Origin: Blastopirellula sediminis
GTDB taxonomy: Bacteria > Planctomycetota > Planctomycetia > Pirellulales > Pirellulaceae
Direction of reading: 5' to 3'
DNA: 64,000 bases
Assembly: GCF_020966755.1 (NCBI RefSeq)
Contig: NZ_JAJKFT010000004.1
Span: forward strand, 372,001 to 436,000
This document shows positions 56,042 to 63,899 of the stretch, one piece after another. The notes under the pieces were generated by a model. It made no database searches, was not told the DNA's origin, and was given only the letters and a program-made list of their open reading frames with translations. The position numbers were made by a program, and so were the translations under genes. Each line of letters begins with the position of its first letter. Position 1 is the first letter of the stretch.

Positions 56042-56590
56042 TTAGTTGGTCGTTCGATCGAACAGAACGACATGTTTATCTGGCGCCAGAGCGCTGGCGT
56101 AGAATTCAAAATCGACGTGTTGCTGCAGGAAGGGCGTAGCCCCGCACCCAGGGACCAGGCATTCCAGCTTTCTCTGTTTGGGACACTTGCCGAACTTACA
56201 AATACGCCCCAGATATCGATCGGTTTCCGGCTCAAGCAGGAACATTTCGACCTCATGAGGAGCGACGCCGAGACTTTGTTCGTCGTGCAGTGAATTCAGC
56301 GCCTTCGCTTTCGCCCGCTGTAATTCATGGAGGCGAGAGAGATCTCGAATCCAGACCGCGAGGTCGACGTCTTTGCATTCGTGGTAAACCTCAATCTTGG
56401 CGCGTCGAAAGGCGGTGAAGCGAGGAATCTCCTTCCACAGCGGAACGGCGACCGACCCGAACAGCGCGACTTTCTCAACTTCCGGAAATGGCTGCAGCGA
56501 TCGGGCGACCCACTCGGCCGCGATGCGGAACTTTTGTTGACGCTGCAACAAATAGTCGTTTTGCGATTCGATTTCGGCTTTGGTCGGCAT
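56042..56590 (-). CDS. Nucleotidyltransferase-like (MNT-type) protein
   Basis: A 182-residue protein. It has the minimal nucleotidyltransferase pattern: VEKVALFGSVAVPLWKE (the GS motif, residue ~45), then KDVDLAVWIRDLSRLHELQ with the two aspartates. A cysteine-rich C-terminal stretch follows (RICKFGKCPKQRKLECLVPGC), possibly a zinc knuckle. Standing alone in this class it could be an antitoxin-like or nucleotide-transfer enzyme; no HEPN partner is seen. A terminator-like hairpin lies 80 nt upstream. Confidence 0.78.
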   Translation of the reverse strand: MPTKAEIESQNDYLLQRQQKFRIAAEWVARSLQPFPEVEKVALFGSVAVPLWKEIPRFTAFRRAKIEVYHECKDVDLAVWIRDLSRLHELQRAKAKALNSLHDEQSLGVAPHEVEMFLLEPETDRYLGRICKFGKCPKQRKLECLVPGCGATPFLQQHVDFEFYASALAPDKHVVLFDRTTN

Positions 56591-56670
56591 AAGCGGCAGG
56601 CGGTTAACAGCGAAGGGGGAAAGGGGCCCAGAGTTAGCCTACCGAAACCGCGAGACGCCGTCAGCGCATA

Positions 56671-56700
56671 AAAAAAGCCTGGCGAAATGGCCAGGCTTTT
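56671..56700. terminator. Bidirectional rho-independent terminator
   Basis: Six A, then GCCTGGC and GCCAGGC arms around a 6-nt loop, then four T. The flanking A and T runs allow it to work in either direction. It lies between the nucleotidyltransferase start and repeat copy B. Confidence 0.75.
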
Positions 56701-56705
56701 GGAGG

Positions 56706-56895
56706 CTCCCGGAAGGGAACGCTCTTCGTAAACGTTCTATGTTTCTGGGCAGAGTGAGCTTAGAGTCTGCGGTTCAAAATTGCCTTCGATCACGCAGGAC
56801 GACCGTCAATTTTCCCTGTTCATGGGACTCGCCGGCGACCTGTTCTCTGGCCGCAATCATTGCCACGTAAGACCGTGCAATGGTGCCCGTGCCCA
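56706..56895. repeat. ~190-nt repeat, copy B
   Basis: Partner of copy A. Block 1 is 56706-56760 and block 2 is 56850-56895, again with starts 144 nt apart. The block 2 hairpin has lost one G in the second arm (CGTGCAA). On the minus strand block 2 in both copies reads in-frame RSYVAMIAA, so an old coding origin cannot be excluded. Confidence 0.7.
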
Positions 56896-56899
56896 GTAG

Positions 56900-57037
56900 A
56901 CCAACGTCCTGCAAGCGATCCGCCAACTCAAAGTCGGCGCCCGCCCCGACCCGAATGAACCACGAGAACTCAAACGGCGGGCGAAGGGATATAAGCTAAT
57001 GCAAACGCCTCTAAATCGTTACGCGACAGCGGCTTAA
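56900..57037 (+). pseudogene. C-terminal remnant of an IS4-type transposase
   Basis: The frame ending at TAA 57035-57037 reads TNVLQAIRQLKVGARPDPNE, then PRELKRRAKGYKLMQTPLNR. The PNEPRELKRRAKGYKLM string is like the conserved tail of IS4-family DDE transposases (PRxLKRRPKxYKLM). Nothing upstream of about 56900 continues it; repeat copy B abuts directly. About 45 residues remain of an expected 400 or more. Confidence 0.55.
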
Positions 57038-57292
57038 AGTTAAGATCGTGCCATTCGTGCCTGTGCCCCTTTTCTTCCCTTTACTTTTTGCACAGGACGG
57101 TTCGCCACGGTGGGGCGTTTTCTCGTTTGGGGCGTGGTTAGGCCAACTCGGGAAGCATTCGCAACACGGGCCAACGTCGCGGTTTCCCAAAAACCTGCTC
57201 AATTCGCTGAACTGACGCTTGCTGTTTCCACAGTTCCATGGCTCATGTGTCCTATACGAAACCGAACGCCGCTCAACCACGGAGACCGAACG

Positions 57293-57538
57293 ATGACCGC
57301 CAACGCCCTCGAAAGCAAGCTTCGCGACGCCTTGCGTAAGCTGGACCCGCACCAAGCCCAGGAAATCCGCGAAGCCTACTACAAGTCGGTCGAAGGCCTT
57401 CAATCGCTGGCGGAAACGCTCGAGTACGCTGATATCGAACTGGGCGAGACCAACGAACATATTCTTATCGACGAGCACTTGGTTGCCTGCGAAGCGATCG
57501 AGGCGATGAACAAGAGCTTGCTGGGGAAGATTTTGTAA
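57293..57538 (+). CDS. Small helical protein of unknown function
   Basis: An 81-residue protein. ATG 57293 has GGAG about 8 nt upstream; the longer frame from 57110 is not protein-like before it. Sequence is helical and acidic: LESKLRDALRKLDPHQAQEIR, YYKSVEGLQSLAETLEYADI and HLVACEAIEAMNKSLLGKIL. It converges with the methyltransferase gene 5 nt away. No family known; likely a phage or element gene. Confidence 0.65.
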   Translation: MTANALESKLRDALRKLDPHQAQEIREAYYKSVEGLQSLAETLEYADIELGETNEHILIDEHLVACEAIEAMNKSLLGKIL

Positions 57539-57543
57539 CACGC

Positions 57544-58857
57544 TCATCGCATCGCCTCCTCGCGAGCCTTCATCGGAATTGGCGAGTCACCGGTTCTTTC
57601 CAAGATCGCTTGTTTGCCCGTGAACCTCTGGAATCGGTCGACGATAATGTCACAATACAGCGTGTCAAGTTCCATCAAGTAGGCGTTGCGTCCGGTCTGC
57701 TCGGCGCCAATCAAGGTCGAGCCGCTCCCACCGAATAGATCCAGGACGTTCTCACCTGCGACGGTGGAGTACTGCAGCGCACGAACCGCAAGTTCTGCAG
57801 GCTTGGCCGTTAGATGTTCCATCTGCTGGGGCGGAATCTTTTTCACGTGCCACAGGTCGGGGATATTTTTCGGTCCGTAAAAGCGATGGGCCGCACCTTC
57901 ACGCCAACCGTAGAAGCACCACTCATGCGCACCCATGAAGTCTTTCCGAGTGAGAACAGGGTGCTGTTTATCCCAGATAATCGACTGGCTGAAATAGAGT
58001 CCGTGCTTTTTCAAAACAGGCGGGTAGTTCGCACAATTCGCATATCCGCCCCAGAGATAGAAGGCTCGTCCGGGAGTGAGAACGCGGGCCATATTTCCAA
58101 ACCACGCGTCGAGCAAGCGATCGAACTCCTCCTCCGAAACGAAGTCATTCTCCAGCGGGCGATCCTTCGCCCGCAACTTCTTCGGCGTTCCATCCGGCTT
58201 GCGTCTGCTCGGGTCGGTGAAGCTGCTATTACCGGCCGCGATGGCGTTCTTCGATCTCGGTTCAACCTTCACGTTATAGGGAGGATCGCTGTTCACGCAA
58301 TGAATGGCAGCGCCGTTTAGGAGCCGATCAACATCTTCCGGTTTCGAGCTATCTCCACAGAGCAATCGATGTTCGCCTAAGATCCATAAGTCGCCAGGTT
58401 GGGAGACGGCCTGATCCGGTTGCTCGGGGATTTCATCGGGATCGGTAAGGCCTTCTTTGCCGTCGGGGTGGAGCATCTTCGCCAGTTCGTCTGCACTGAA
58501 GCCGAGCAGCCCAAGGTCATAGCCGAGCGATTGTAAATCCGCCAATTCCAAGGGAAGTAGATTCTCGTCCCATTCCGCAAGAGTCGCCGTCTGGTTATCA
58601 GCGATACGGTAGGCTTTGATCTGCTCCGGCGTCATATCTGTGGCTACATGGATGGGAACCAACTCGAAGCCCAGTTTCTGGGCCGCTTTGAGGCGGGTGT
58701 GACCGACAATGATCACGCCCTGATCATCCACGACGATCGGCTGTCGAAACCCAAACTCCTGAAGACTTCGGGCTACCGCTTCGACCGCGCCATCATTGAC
58801 GCGGGGATTGCCGGGATACGGCGTAACGTCAGAAATCTTCCACTGTTCGATCTTCAT
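57544..58857 (-). CDS. ParB-like nuclease domain fused to site-specific DNA methyltransferase
   Basis: A 437-residue protein from ATG 58857; the longer frame adds 40 residues without support. The N-terminal ParB/Srx-like domain is seen in ISDVTPYPGNPRVNDGAVEA and IIVGHTRLKAAQKLGFE (residues ~9-70). From ~155 comes an amino-methyltransferase domain: the catalytic DPPY motif at 191-194 (NSDPPYNVKVEP) and the AdoMet site LDLFGGSGSTLIGAEQTGR near 375. Such fusions are common in prophages and mobile elements, and methylate N6-adenine or N4-cytosine. No restriction enzyme gene is nearby, so it is probably an orphan methylase. Confidence 0.9.
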   Translation of the reverse strand: MKIEQWKISDVTPYPGNPRVNDGAVEAVARSLQEFGFRQPIVVDDQGVIIVGHTRLKAAQKLGFELVPIHVATDMTPEQIKAYRIADNQTATLAEWDENLLPLELADLQSLGYDLGLLGFSADELAKMLHPDGKEGLTDPDEIPEQPDQAVSQPGDLWILGEHRLLCGDSSKPEDVDRLLNGAAIHCVNSDPPYNVKVEPRSKNAIAAGNSSFTDPSRRKPDGTPKKLRAKDRPLENDFVSEEEFDRLLDAWFGNMARVLTPGRAFYLWGGYANCANYPPVLKKHGLYFSQSIIWDKQHPVLTRKDFMGAHEWCFYGWREGAAHRFYGPKNIPDLWHVKKIPPQQMEHLTAKPAELAVRALQYSTVAGENVLDLFGGSGSTLIGAEQTGRNAYLMELDTLYCDIIVDRFQRFTGKQAILERTGDSPIPMKAREEAMR

Positions 58858-58991
58858 GAGACGGAGCTCACCTATGCACAAATGATTCGTGCTGGTAGCT
58901 CCGAGATGCGGAGTGCGGCTCGTTGCGAGCGGCGGGCAAGAGAACCAGAGACCTCCTGCCACTGAAGATGTCTTCATTCTAACCGAAAATG

Positions 58992-59207
58992 CTATCGAGT
59001 CACTATTGGAAACGTGTCCGATTCGTTAGAAGCTGCTGAAAATTTTGCTGTCGATGGCGCCGAGATTGCGATGCGTGCCCGGCGTCCTTTTCTACCAACG
59101 AGTCGCACGATGATGCGCACGCCATTTACCTCTACCATTTGAGAATCACCTTGGGCGTACCAGTCAATCGATTGGGCGACTGGCGTTTGGGAATCCGTTC
59201 GTTTCAT
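58992..59207 (-). CDS. Small protein of unknown function in mobile region
   Basis: A 71-residue protein. The strong ribosome site AAGGAG lies 6 nt before ATG 59207, which is the main support. It reads AQSIDWYAQGDSQMVEVNGV then RIIVRLVGRKGRRARIAISA. The arginine-rich middle could bind nucleic acid. No family recognised. It sits 134 nt before the methyltransferase start. Confidence 0.6.
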   Translation of the reverse strand: MKRTDSQTPVAQSIDWYAQGDSQMVEVNGVRIIVRLVGRKGRRARIAISAPSTAKFSAASNESDTFPIVTR

Positions 59208-59306
59208 AAGTTACTCCTTGTCCTGATTGATCAACATTCGACGAAGTACACACGTTGCCAGGGCATGCCCTGATGGGCTGTGTAGTTTCCTTCAGTGACC
59301 TTGGCG

Positions 59307-59462
59307 CTACAGGTTGCCCTCGCTCGTTCGCAAGTTGACGATTCGTTGAACGCACGTGCCCGCCAGCAGGAGCAGTAGGAAGATGACGATGGCGTCGAGG
59401 GGACCGACCATGCTGTCGACGGTCATCACGAACCGAATGATTTCGTTGTTCCAATTGCACAT
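59307..59462 (-). CDS. Small single-span membrane peptide
   Basis: A 51-residue frame from ATG 59462 with AGGGAG about 9 nt upstream. It has a charged start (MCNWNNEIIRFVMTVDSMVG) and a transmembrane helix (LDAIVIFLLLLLAGTCV), then a basic tail. Its position next to the iteron-like cluster suits a phage holin-like or element accessory peptide; that is inference. Confidence 0.5.
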   Translation of the reverse strand: MCNWNNEIIRFVMTVDSMVGPLDAIVIFLLLLLAGTCVQRIVNLRTSEGNL

Positions 59463-59506
59463 CGTCTCGTTCTCCCTTGCTGAAAGCGATTGAAGCTAGA
59501 TCCAAC

Positions 59507-59785
59507 TGCCGAACCTCTGCCGAACGTTGTGCCGAACCTTGTTGCTCGCATACGTCGTTTCCAGTTCTGGACTTACGTCAAATGCCGAACCTGCCGAACC
59601 TTATTCCGGACCCAGTCTTCATCCGTGCGCGTGCATGCGCGCGCCCGTACGTGCTGCGTTGCTTTTAAGGTTCGGCAGGTTCGGCAGACTGTTTGTATCT
59701 CGATACTATCCTTGAACTTAAGGGTGCCGAACCTTGGGCATTTCAAGGTTCGGCAGAGGTTCGGCAAAGGCCTATAGGTTCGGCA
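59507..59785. repeat. Cluster of 11 iteron-like 10-mers TGCCGAACCT
   Basis: Plus-strand TGCCGAACCT(T): 59507, 59518 (one mismatch), 59530, 59583, 59592 and 59725. Minus orientation (A)AGGTTCGGCA: 59667, 59677, 59745, 59757 and 59776. The pairs at 59583-59602 and 59667-59686 form a perfect 20-nt inverted repeat around 64 nt of alternating purine-pyrimidine-rich sequence; 59725-59735 and 59745-59755 form a perfect 11-nt stem with a 9-nt loop. The last copy lies within the 3' end of the adjacent helicase gene. The pattern resembles replication iterons or partition/regulator sites. Confidence 0.7.
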
Positions 59786-61172
59786 CTTTTTCGGTGAGAC
59801 CAACTCGATAGACGTTTCCTTTGCGATCCTGCGACCGAATGAATGTCGCTGTGCGACCGTCATTCAGATCGAATATCTCCGCAACAAACCGACCGGCGAG
59901 CGAACCAAGCTTGGTGGCCTTCGAGCGAATGGAGCCGTCGCCCAATTCTTCCTGGAGAACTCCCTGCCTGTCGCAGTGCTCCACCAGTTCCTTTGGCGTC
60001 CAGATTCCTTGCGGATGATCGGCTAGGGACGCCACCAAGTCACCAAACTCGCGACGCGTGTCATCCAACTGCGTCGCCGCCTCCTCGCTGTTAGCCAAGA
60101 AGTCTGGTTCACCACAGACATCGAGGATGCCACCAACGATGTCACCCCAGCCGCGTTTGTTGAATCGTGAGTGAGTTGTTACTCGCGGCATGCCCGACGC
60201 CTTCCAGCGTTCGACCATGCCGATAAGTTCGCCGAGAATTTCCAGGCGATGTTCCTGGGCGTAACCTTCCGGGTCAGCGATAGAGAATGTGCGTCGTTCC
60301 GGGTTGCCTTCGTGAAAGAGATTGACGACCACGCTCCGGGTCACCAAGTCGCGACTCACATCAGGCGAGTTGGCCGTCAAGCAGAAGATGTGCGAGTTCT
60401 CGGCGCGGATCGACTCCGAGCTACCCAGCAGGCGATAGGATAGAATCGGGTCCGTGATCGAACGTTCCAGGCAAGCCGACTCGATGCGCGGATTACGGCC
60501 TTTGCCTTTGGCATTGTCAATGATGATTGTGTTGTTCCCACGCCGTACGATCGCTCCCAGCCGCTTCTCGAACTCTTCGTCGTTGGGGTTGTAGCTGGCG
60601 GTCTCCACCGTCATACCATCACGCAGGATGGAGATTATCTGCCCCAGGACCGTTTTGCCGAGCCCGGGTTGATTGCCGTTAAACAGGACCGCCGGTTTGG
60701 AACCAATGAAGTGCGGTATCAAGAGCGCCGTCAGGAGCATCCCGATGAAGTTGGTTCGGTCCCCAGGCGTCTTGAAGCAGAAGTCGCTTAATAATGCATC
60801 GAGCTGATTCGTTCCGGCTCGTCGTTCGACCAGCGGACCTGCGTAGTAGATTTTCGAGTGCGGATCGTATCCGGGCGCCACCAGCCGCCAATCCTGCGAA
60901 TAGACTGGGTTGCGGGTGAACAACTCGATCGCTTGCAGGCGTGCTCGCTCTCCCGGATGGTTGAGCCAGGTGTTGCCGTAATTGGATGGAAGCGGCTTGT
61001 ATTGAAATCGACTCCCTTCGACAAAACCGAACTCGACGTAGTAATTGAGAAGTCCCGCCAATTCTGCAGAAGAAAGAACTGGCGTGATGACATCATCCCG
61101 CATGTTCACCAATTGCTCGGCGCGGCTAAAGCAACCACCGAACTTGAGCAGTGTATTGGTAATCTGATGCAT
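59772..61172 (-). pseudogene. D5-like/AAA helicase part of a decayed primase-helicase
   Basis: A 466-residue frame with an intact ATPase core: Walker A GNQPGLGKTVLGQ (residue ~168), Walker B NTIIIDNAKGKG, and sensor-like HIFCLTANSPDVSRDL, as in D5-type helicases of phages and plasmids. The frame continues upstream of the first ATG (KKRRVISIDPSKNPVGDTMH and further, to about 61300) with no plausible start. It should follow a primase domain, of which only a broken piece remains upstream in another frame. The ATPase might still be made from ATG 61172 but without its N-terminal primase. It ends inside the iteron-like cluster. Confidence 0.6.
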
Positions 61173-61309
61173 CGTGTCGCCGACTGGGTTTTTCGACGGA
61201 TCGATGCTGATAACACGCCTTTTTTTGACGCCTGGGGAATCAACCGAATGATCGCCAACGTCGGGAGGTTCGTCCGCGGCAGCGAAATTCGTAGGGTTGG
61301 AGCGTTCCT

Positions 61310-61515
61310 CTAGAGATGAACGCCGTTGCCGGAGTGAACCACGATAGACGGTTCGGGCAGCTTCGACGCATTCAATCGTTCGCGCACCTCGGAGACAGTG
61401 ACGTGATCAATGTCACACCACAGTGTACGAATGGTCCGGATCTGCCAAGCGAGATCGAACTGTCCCTCGGCGCCGAACCGCGGGCAAGTCCCGAAGAAAA
61501 GATTTAGTCTTTGGT
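61310..61515 (-). pseudogene. Fragment of bifunctional DNA primase/polymerase (PrimPol-like)
   Basis: The minus-strand frame reads LFFGTCPRFGAEGQFDLAWQ, then TLWCDIDHVTVSEVRERLNA and PEPSIVVHSGNGVHL, then stops at TAG 61312-61310. FFG-CPRFG, the DID metal site and SGNGVHL are hallmarks of the element primases where YW would follow. The chain ends right at this motif, and the helicase continues in another frame just below, so a deletion with frameshift removed the middle of the gene. No start codon of its own. Confidence 0.65.
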
Positions 61516-61622
61516 TGCGCCCCGCTCACGGCAAGTGACCTGATCTGCCCAAAGTTGATCCGTTGCATCTCTCGGATGAGTTGTCGTCGCCCAAAAGATA
61601 GTGACGCACTGGAGAATGCCAT
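61413..61622 (-). pseudogene. Truncated small phage-type gene, fused to primase sequence in another frame
   Basis: The ATG at 61622 has a good ribosome site (AAGGAAAG). The first ~35 residues (RREMQRINFGQIRSLAVSG type, here LIREMQRINFGQIRSLAVSG) look like the start of a small planctomycete phage protein with the QRINFGRIE motif. After GAQPKTKSF the DNA is primase sequence read in the wrong frame until a stop at 61413. It is therefore a gene start joined by deletion to the primase fragment. Confidence 0.5.
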
Positions 61623-61738
61623 AACCCTTTCCTTCCTTTGGAGATAGGATCCTATGGCGCAGGGCGAATGGCTCTAGTAAGCCAAAAGAAAAACGCCGGG
61701 TGCACCTTCAAAGCTGAAGGGGGCGACATCCGACGTAG

Positions 61739-61773
61739 CAGAGGCTACATTCCGTGTAGCCTCTGAATTTTTT
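61739..61773 (+). terminator. Terminator-like hairpin between decayed element and QueC-like gene
   Basis: CAGAGGCTACA and TGTAGCCTCTG form a perfect 11-pair stem with a 5-nt loop, followed by AA and six T on the plus strand. No plus-strand gene feeds it, so it may be left from an older arrangement or mark the element boundary. Confidence 0.7.
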
Positions 61774-61781
61774 AGAAATTT

Positions 61782-63899
61782 TTACTCGTTGACGACAGCG
61801 CTAAGCTCCCAGGAAATTCCGTCTAGAGGTTGGTACTTGGGGTGGTTCCCGAAGGTGGTGTATTTTGTCAGGTGCTCCGCAAGAGAACTGTCAGCATGCT
61901 TGATTTGATTATCGATGACACGCTTTACCGCGCTGCGAAAACTGTCGCGAATGTTCTTTTGTTTGTCGCCACTTTGTTTGAGTCGTCCGCCAATGCCTAC
62001 CGAAGTATGTATGGTTGATAGGAAAGCTTGTATTTCAACTTGTAGCTCACGAACCAGCACCTCGTTGTTGTCAGCTCGAGCGCGATCGATCTCACCTAAT
62101 AGTCGCTCTGCTTCGTCGCGATATTGATCAATTGCTTGCTTGTCCGAGATGGCGCCCAACGTATCAAGAAGTGGATTGTGTTTTGACGTAAGTCCATCTT
62201 CGATGGCAGTTCTTGCGACGATTAGATAGTTGCAGTATTCCGCAGCTGATCCGCACACAATTTCAACAGCACTTATTGCTTCACCAGGCCTTGAAAGCAA
62301 CTGGTGAATATAACCAACCCCCTTGTGCCCAAGGACAATAAACTCCTTTCCTCCCTGAAATCGCACTTGCCATGCCTCGCCTTTCCGCCTGAACACGTTT
62401 TCCGGTAGATCTTCTTTTCCAAGCTTCGCGGAAACGGTGCAGGGCAGGCGAGATTCGTACACAATCCGAAGCATCGAATCTGGTGGTAAACTACGTTGAC
62501 GAATGGCCCTCCCATGCTCAGCGAGCATTTTGTCAATTACGCGATTCACCTCCCCTGAATGTTTTTTATACATGTCGAAGCATCTCGGTAATCGCGCTCC
62601 AACGCTTTCATCTAGGTAAGGCAGTGCTCTAGCCACTTCCGGGAACTTCTTCAGGAATTGCAGCGGACCATCGATTAGGTCCACCTGATTGGCGCGCTCA
62701 AGATAGTTGGCGAACAACGTTTTGTCTTCGTTAATATGTTCGCTCTTGGAGCGACTTTCGGTGAAGATATCCATTCGGTATTGTTCGAGCGGATCATGGT
62801 TTTCCAGTCCGGCGGCAAGGATTGCAAATCGTCGATCAATGCATTGTGAGCAATAGCCGCAATGCGAATGTTGATTTGAGATCTCCCATGTGTGAGTGCA
62901 ACTAATTGAATCCGCGATGAGATCGGCACACTCCGCCCTGGAGATCAGTTTTGCTATCTCACCTTTCGTGTTCCAATGAAAGGGATTATCGACACAAAAC
63001 GGCTTACCGCTGACGAGAGTCAGTAATGACTGAAATCCGTGGATTACACGTGGATGGGTCGTCCTTGTCGCATTGCCGCCGACGACATGGGCGCAAATCG
63101 GCAAATTCAAACTGATAACGCCATTCTCGTAGAACCGAACATGAGATAACCCCAGCATCTCCGCGATGGTTGCCCCCAAAGTCACGAAGAGAAACGAGCG
63201 ACTTCTTTGAGTGTATTCACGATTCATCGATTTCTTCTTGTTCACCGTGACACGAACGTGGCTCGGTAGATTATTCGTTGCCTTGGTGTTGAGTAATCGT
63301 CGCAGTTTCTCGTAGCGGATGTCGAGCTTTTGCGTCGCGCGATGATTTACAAGTAAGACTGGATTCTTCTGATTCACTACTTCTTCAACGGCGCCTCCTA
63401 CAGAATCCACGCCCCCAGAAAACATGACTACCCGCTCCGGTAAATTCCGACGAACTTCGTCATCGGTGAAGTTTAAGAAAGTCTGAAATGAAGACTGGTG
63501 TTTAATTTCCGAGAAGATAAAGTCGTAATGATCATCGGACAGGAACGAGAGCGTCTCACAAAGAACCTTCTGGGTTTCTGCTGATCGCCAAAATTCGAGG
63601 TCGCGTACTGAAATGAAAAAATGAAACCGTCGACGCCAGAAGCTGCCAAACGACTCGACGTCTCTGGCGCCGCGTGGGTTAGTTTGATCGGCTGCAAAAA
63701 CATACGTAGCGATGTCGAGTAAATCCCGAAATCGAGCCGGTACCTCCTTGTACAGCCGCTTCTGAATTTCATCGATTCGCAGATTGAGCTTGCAATCATC
63801 GTCGGAGCCATAGATATGAAGACGAGTCGTGTTAGATTCGCATTCGGTCGAGAGTTGCGGCAATGAATCGCCACATATGATGTAGCGATCAATGTCCAT
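61782..63899 (-). CDS. QueC-like PP-loop protein with C-terminal HTH-like domain (anti-phage type candidate)
   Basis: A 705-residue protein; ATG 63899 has GGAG about 9 nt upstream, with ATGs at 63905 and 63929 as alternatives. Counting from 63929, the PP-loop ATPase motif FSGGVDS is at 171-176 and the QueC-type zinc cysteines are C344, C357, C360, C363 (SISCTHTW; HCGYCSQCIDRRFA). Between them TQRSRSFLFVTLGA and FYENGVISLNLPI match the QueC-like branch seen in defence systems rather than queuosine synthesis. After ~400 the chain is helical, with a winged-helix-like block (WQVRFQGGKEFIVLGHKG; LLSRPGEAISAVEI) and a coiled coil near 610-660. Coupled by overlap to the upstream gene. Confidence 0.75.
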   Translation of the reverse strand: MDIDRYIICGDSLPQLSTECESNTTRLHIYGSDDDCKLNLRIDEIQKRLYKEVPARFRDLLDIATYVFAADQTNPRGARDVESFGSFWRRRFHFFISVRDLEFWRSAETQKVLCETLSFLSDDHYDFIFSEIKHQSSFQTFLNFTDDEVRRNLPERVVMFSGGVDSVGGAVEEVVNQKNPVLLVNHRATQKLDIRYEKLRRLLNTKATNNLPSHVRVTVNKKKSMNREYTQRSRSFLFVTLGATIAEMLGLSHVRFYENGVISLNLPICAHVVGGNATRTTHPRVIHGFQSLLTLVSGKPFCVDNPFHWNTKGEIAKLISRAECADLIADSISCTHTWEISNQHSHCGYCSQCIDRRFAILAAGLENHDPLEQYRMDIFTESRSKSEHINEDKTLFANYLERANQVDLIDGPLQFLKKFPEVARALPYLDESVGARLPRCFDMYKKHSGEVNRVIDKMLAEHGRAIRQRSLPPDSMLRIVYESRLPCTVSAKLGKEDLPENVFRRKGEAWQVRFQGGKEFIVLGHKGVGYIHQLLSRPGEAISAVEIVCGSAAEYCNYLIVARTAIEDGLTSKHNPLLDTLGAISDKQAIDQYRDEAERLLGEIDRARADNNEVLVRELQVEIQAFLSTIHTSVGIGGRLKQSGDKQKNIRDSFRSAVKRVIDNQIKHADSSLAEHLTKYTTFGNHPKYQPLDGISWELSAVVNE

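Noticed and set aside
55784-56293. 169-residue plus-strand frame
   Set aside because: It lies antisense to the nucleotidyltransferase-like gene, which has recognisable GS and DVD motifs.
56706-57000. Coherent-looking minus-strand frame ending after RSYVAMIAAREQVAGE
   Set aside because: It runs antisense to the transposase tail, has no start codon and a stop just upstream; part of it may be ancient coding, so it is noted under the 190-nt repeats only.
59507-59785. CRISPR or simple tandem repeat
   Set aside because: The 10-mers occur in both orientations with uneven gaps.
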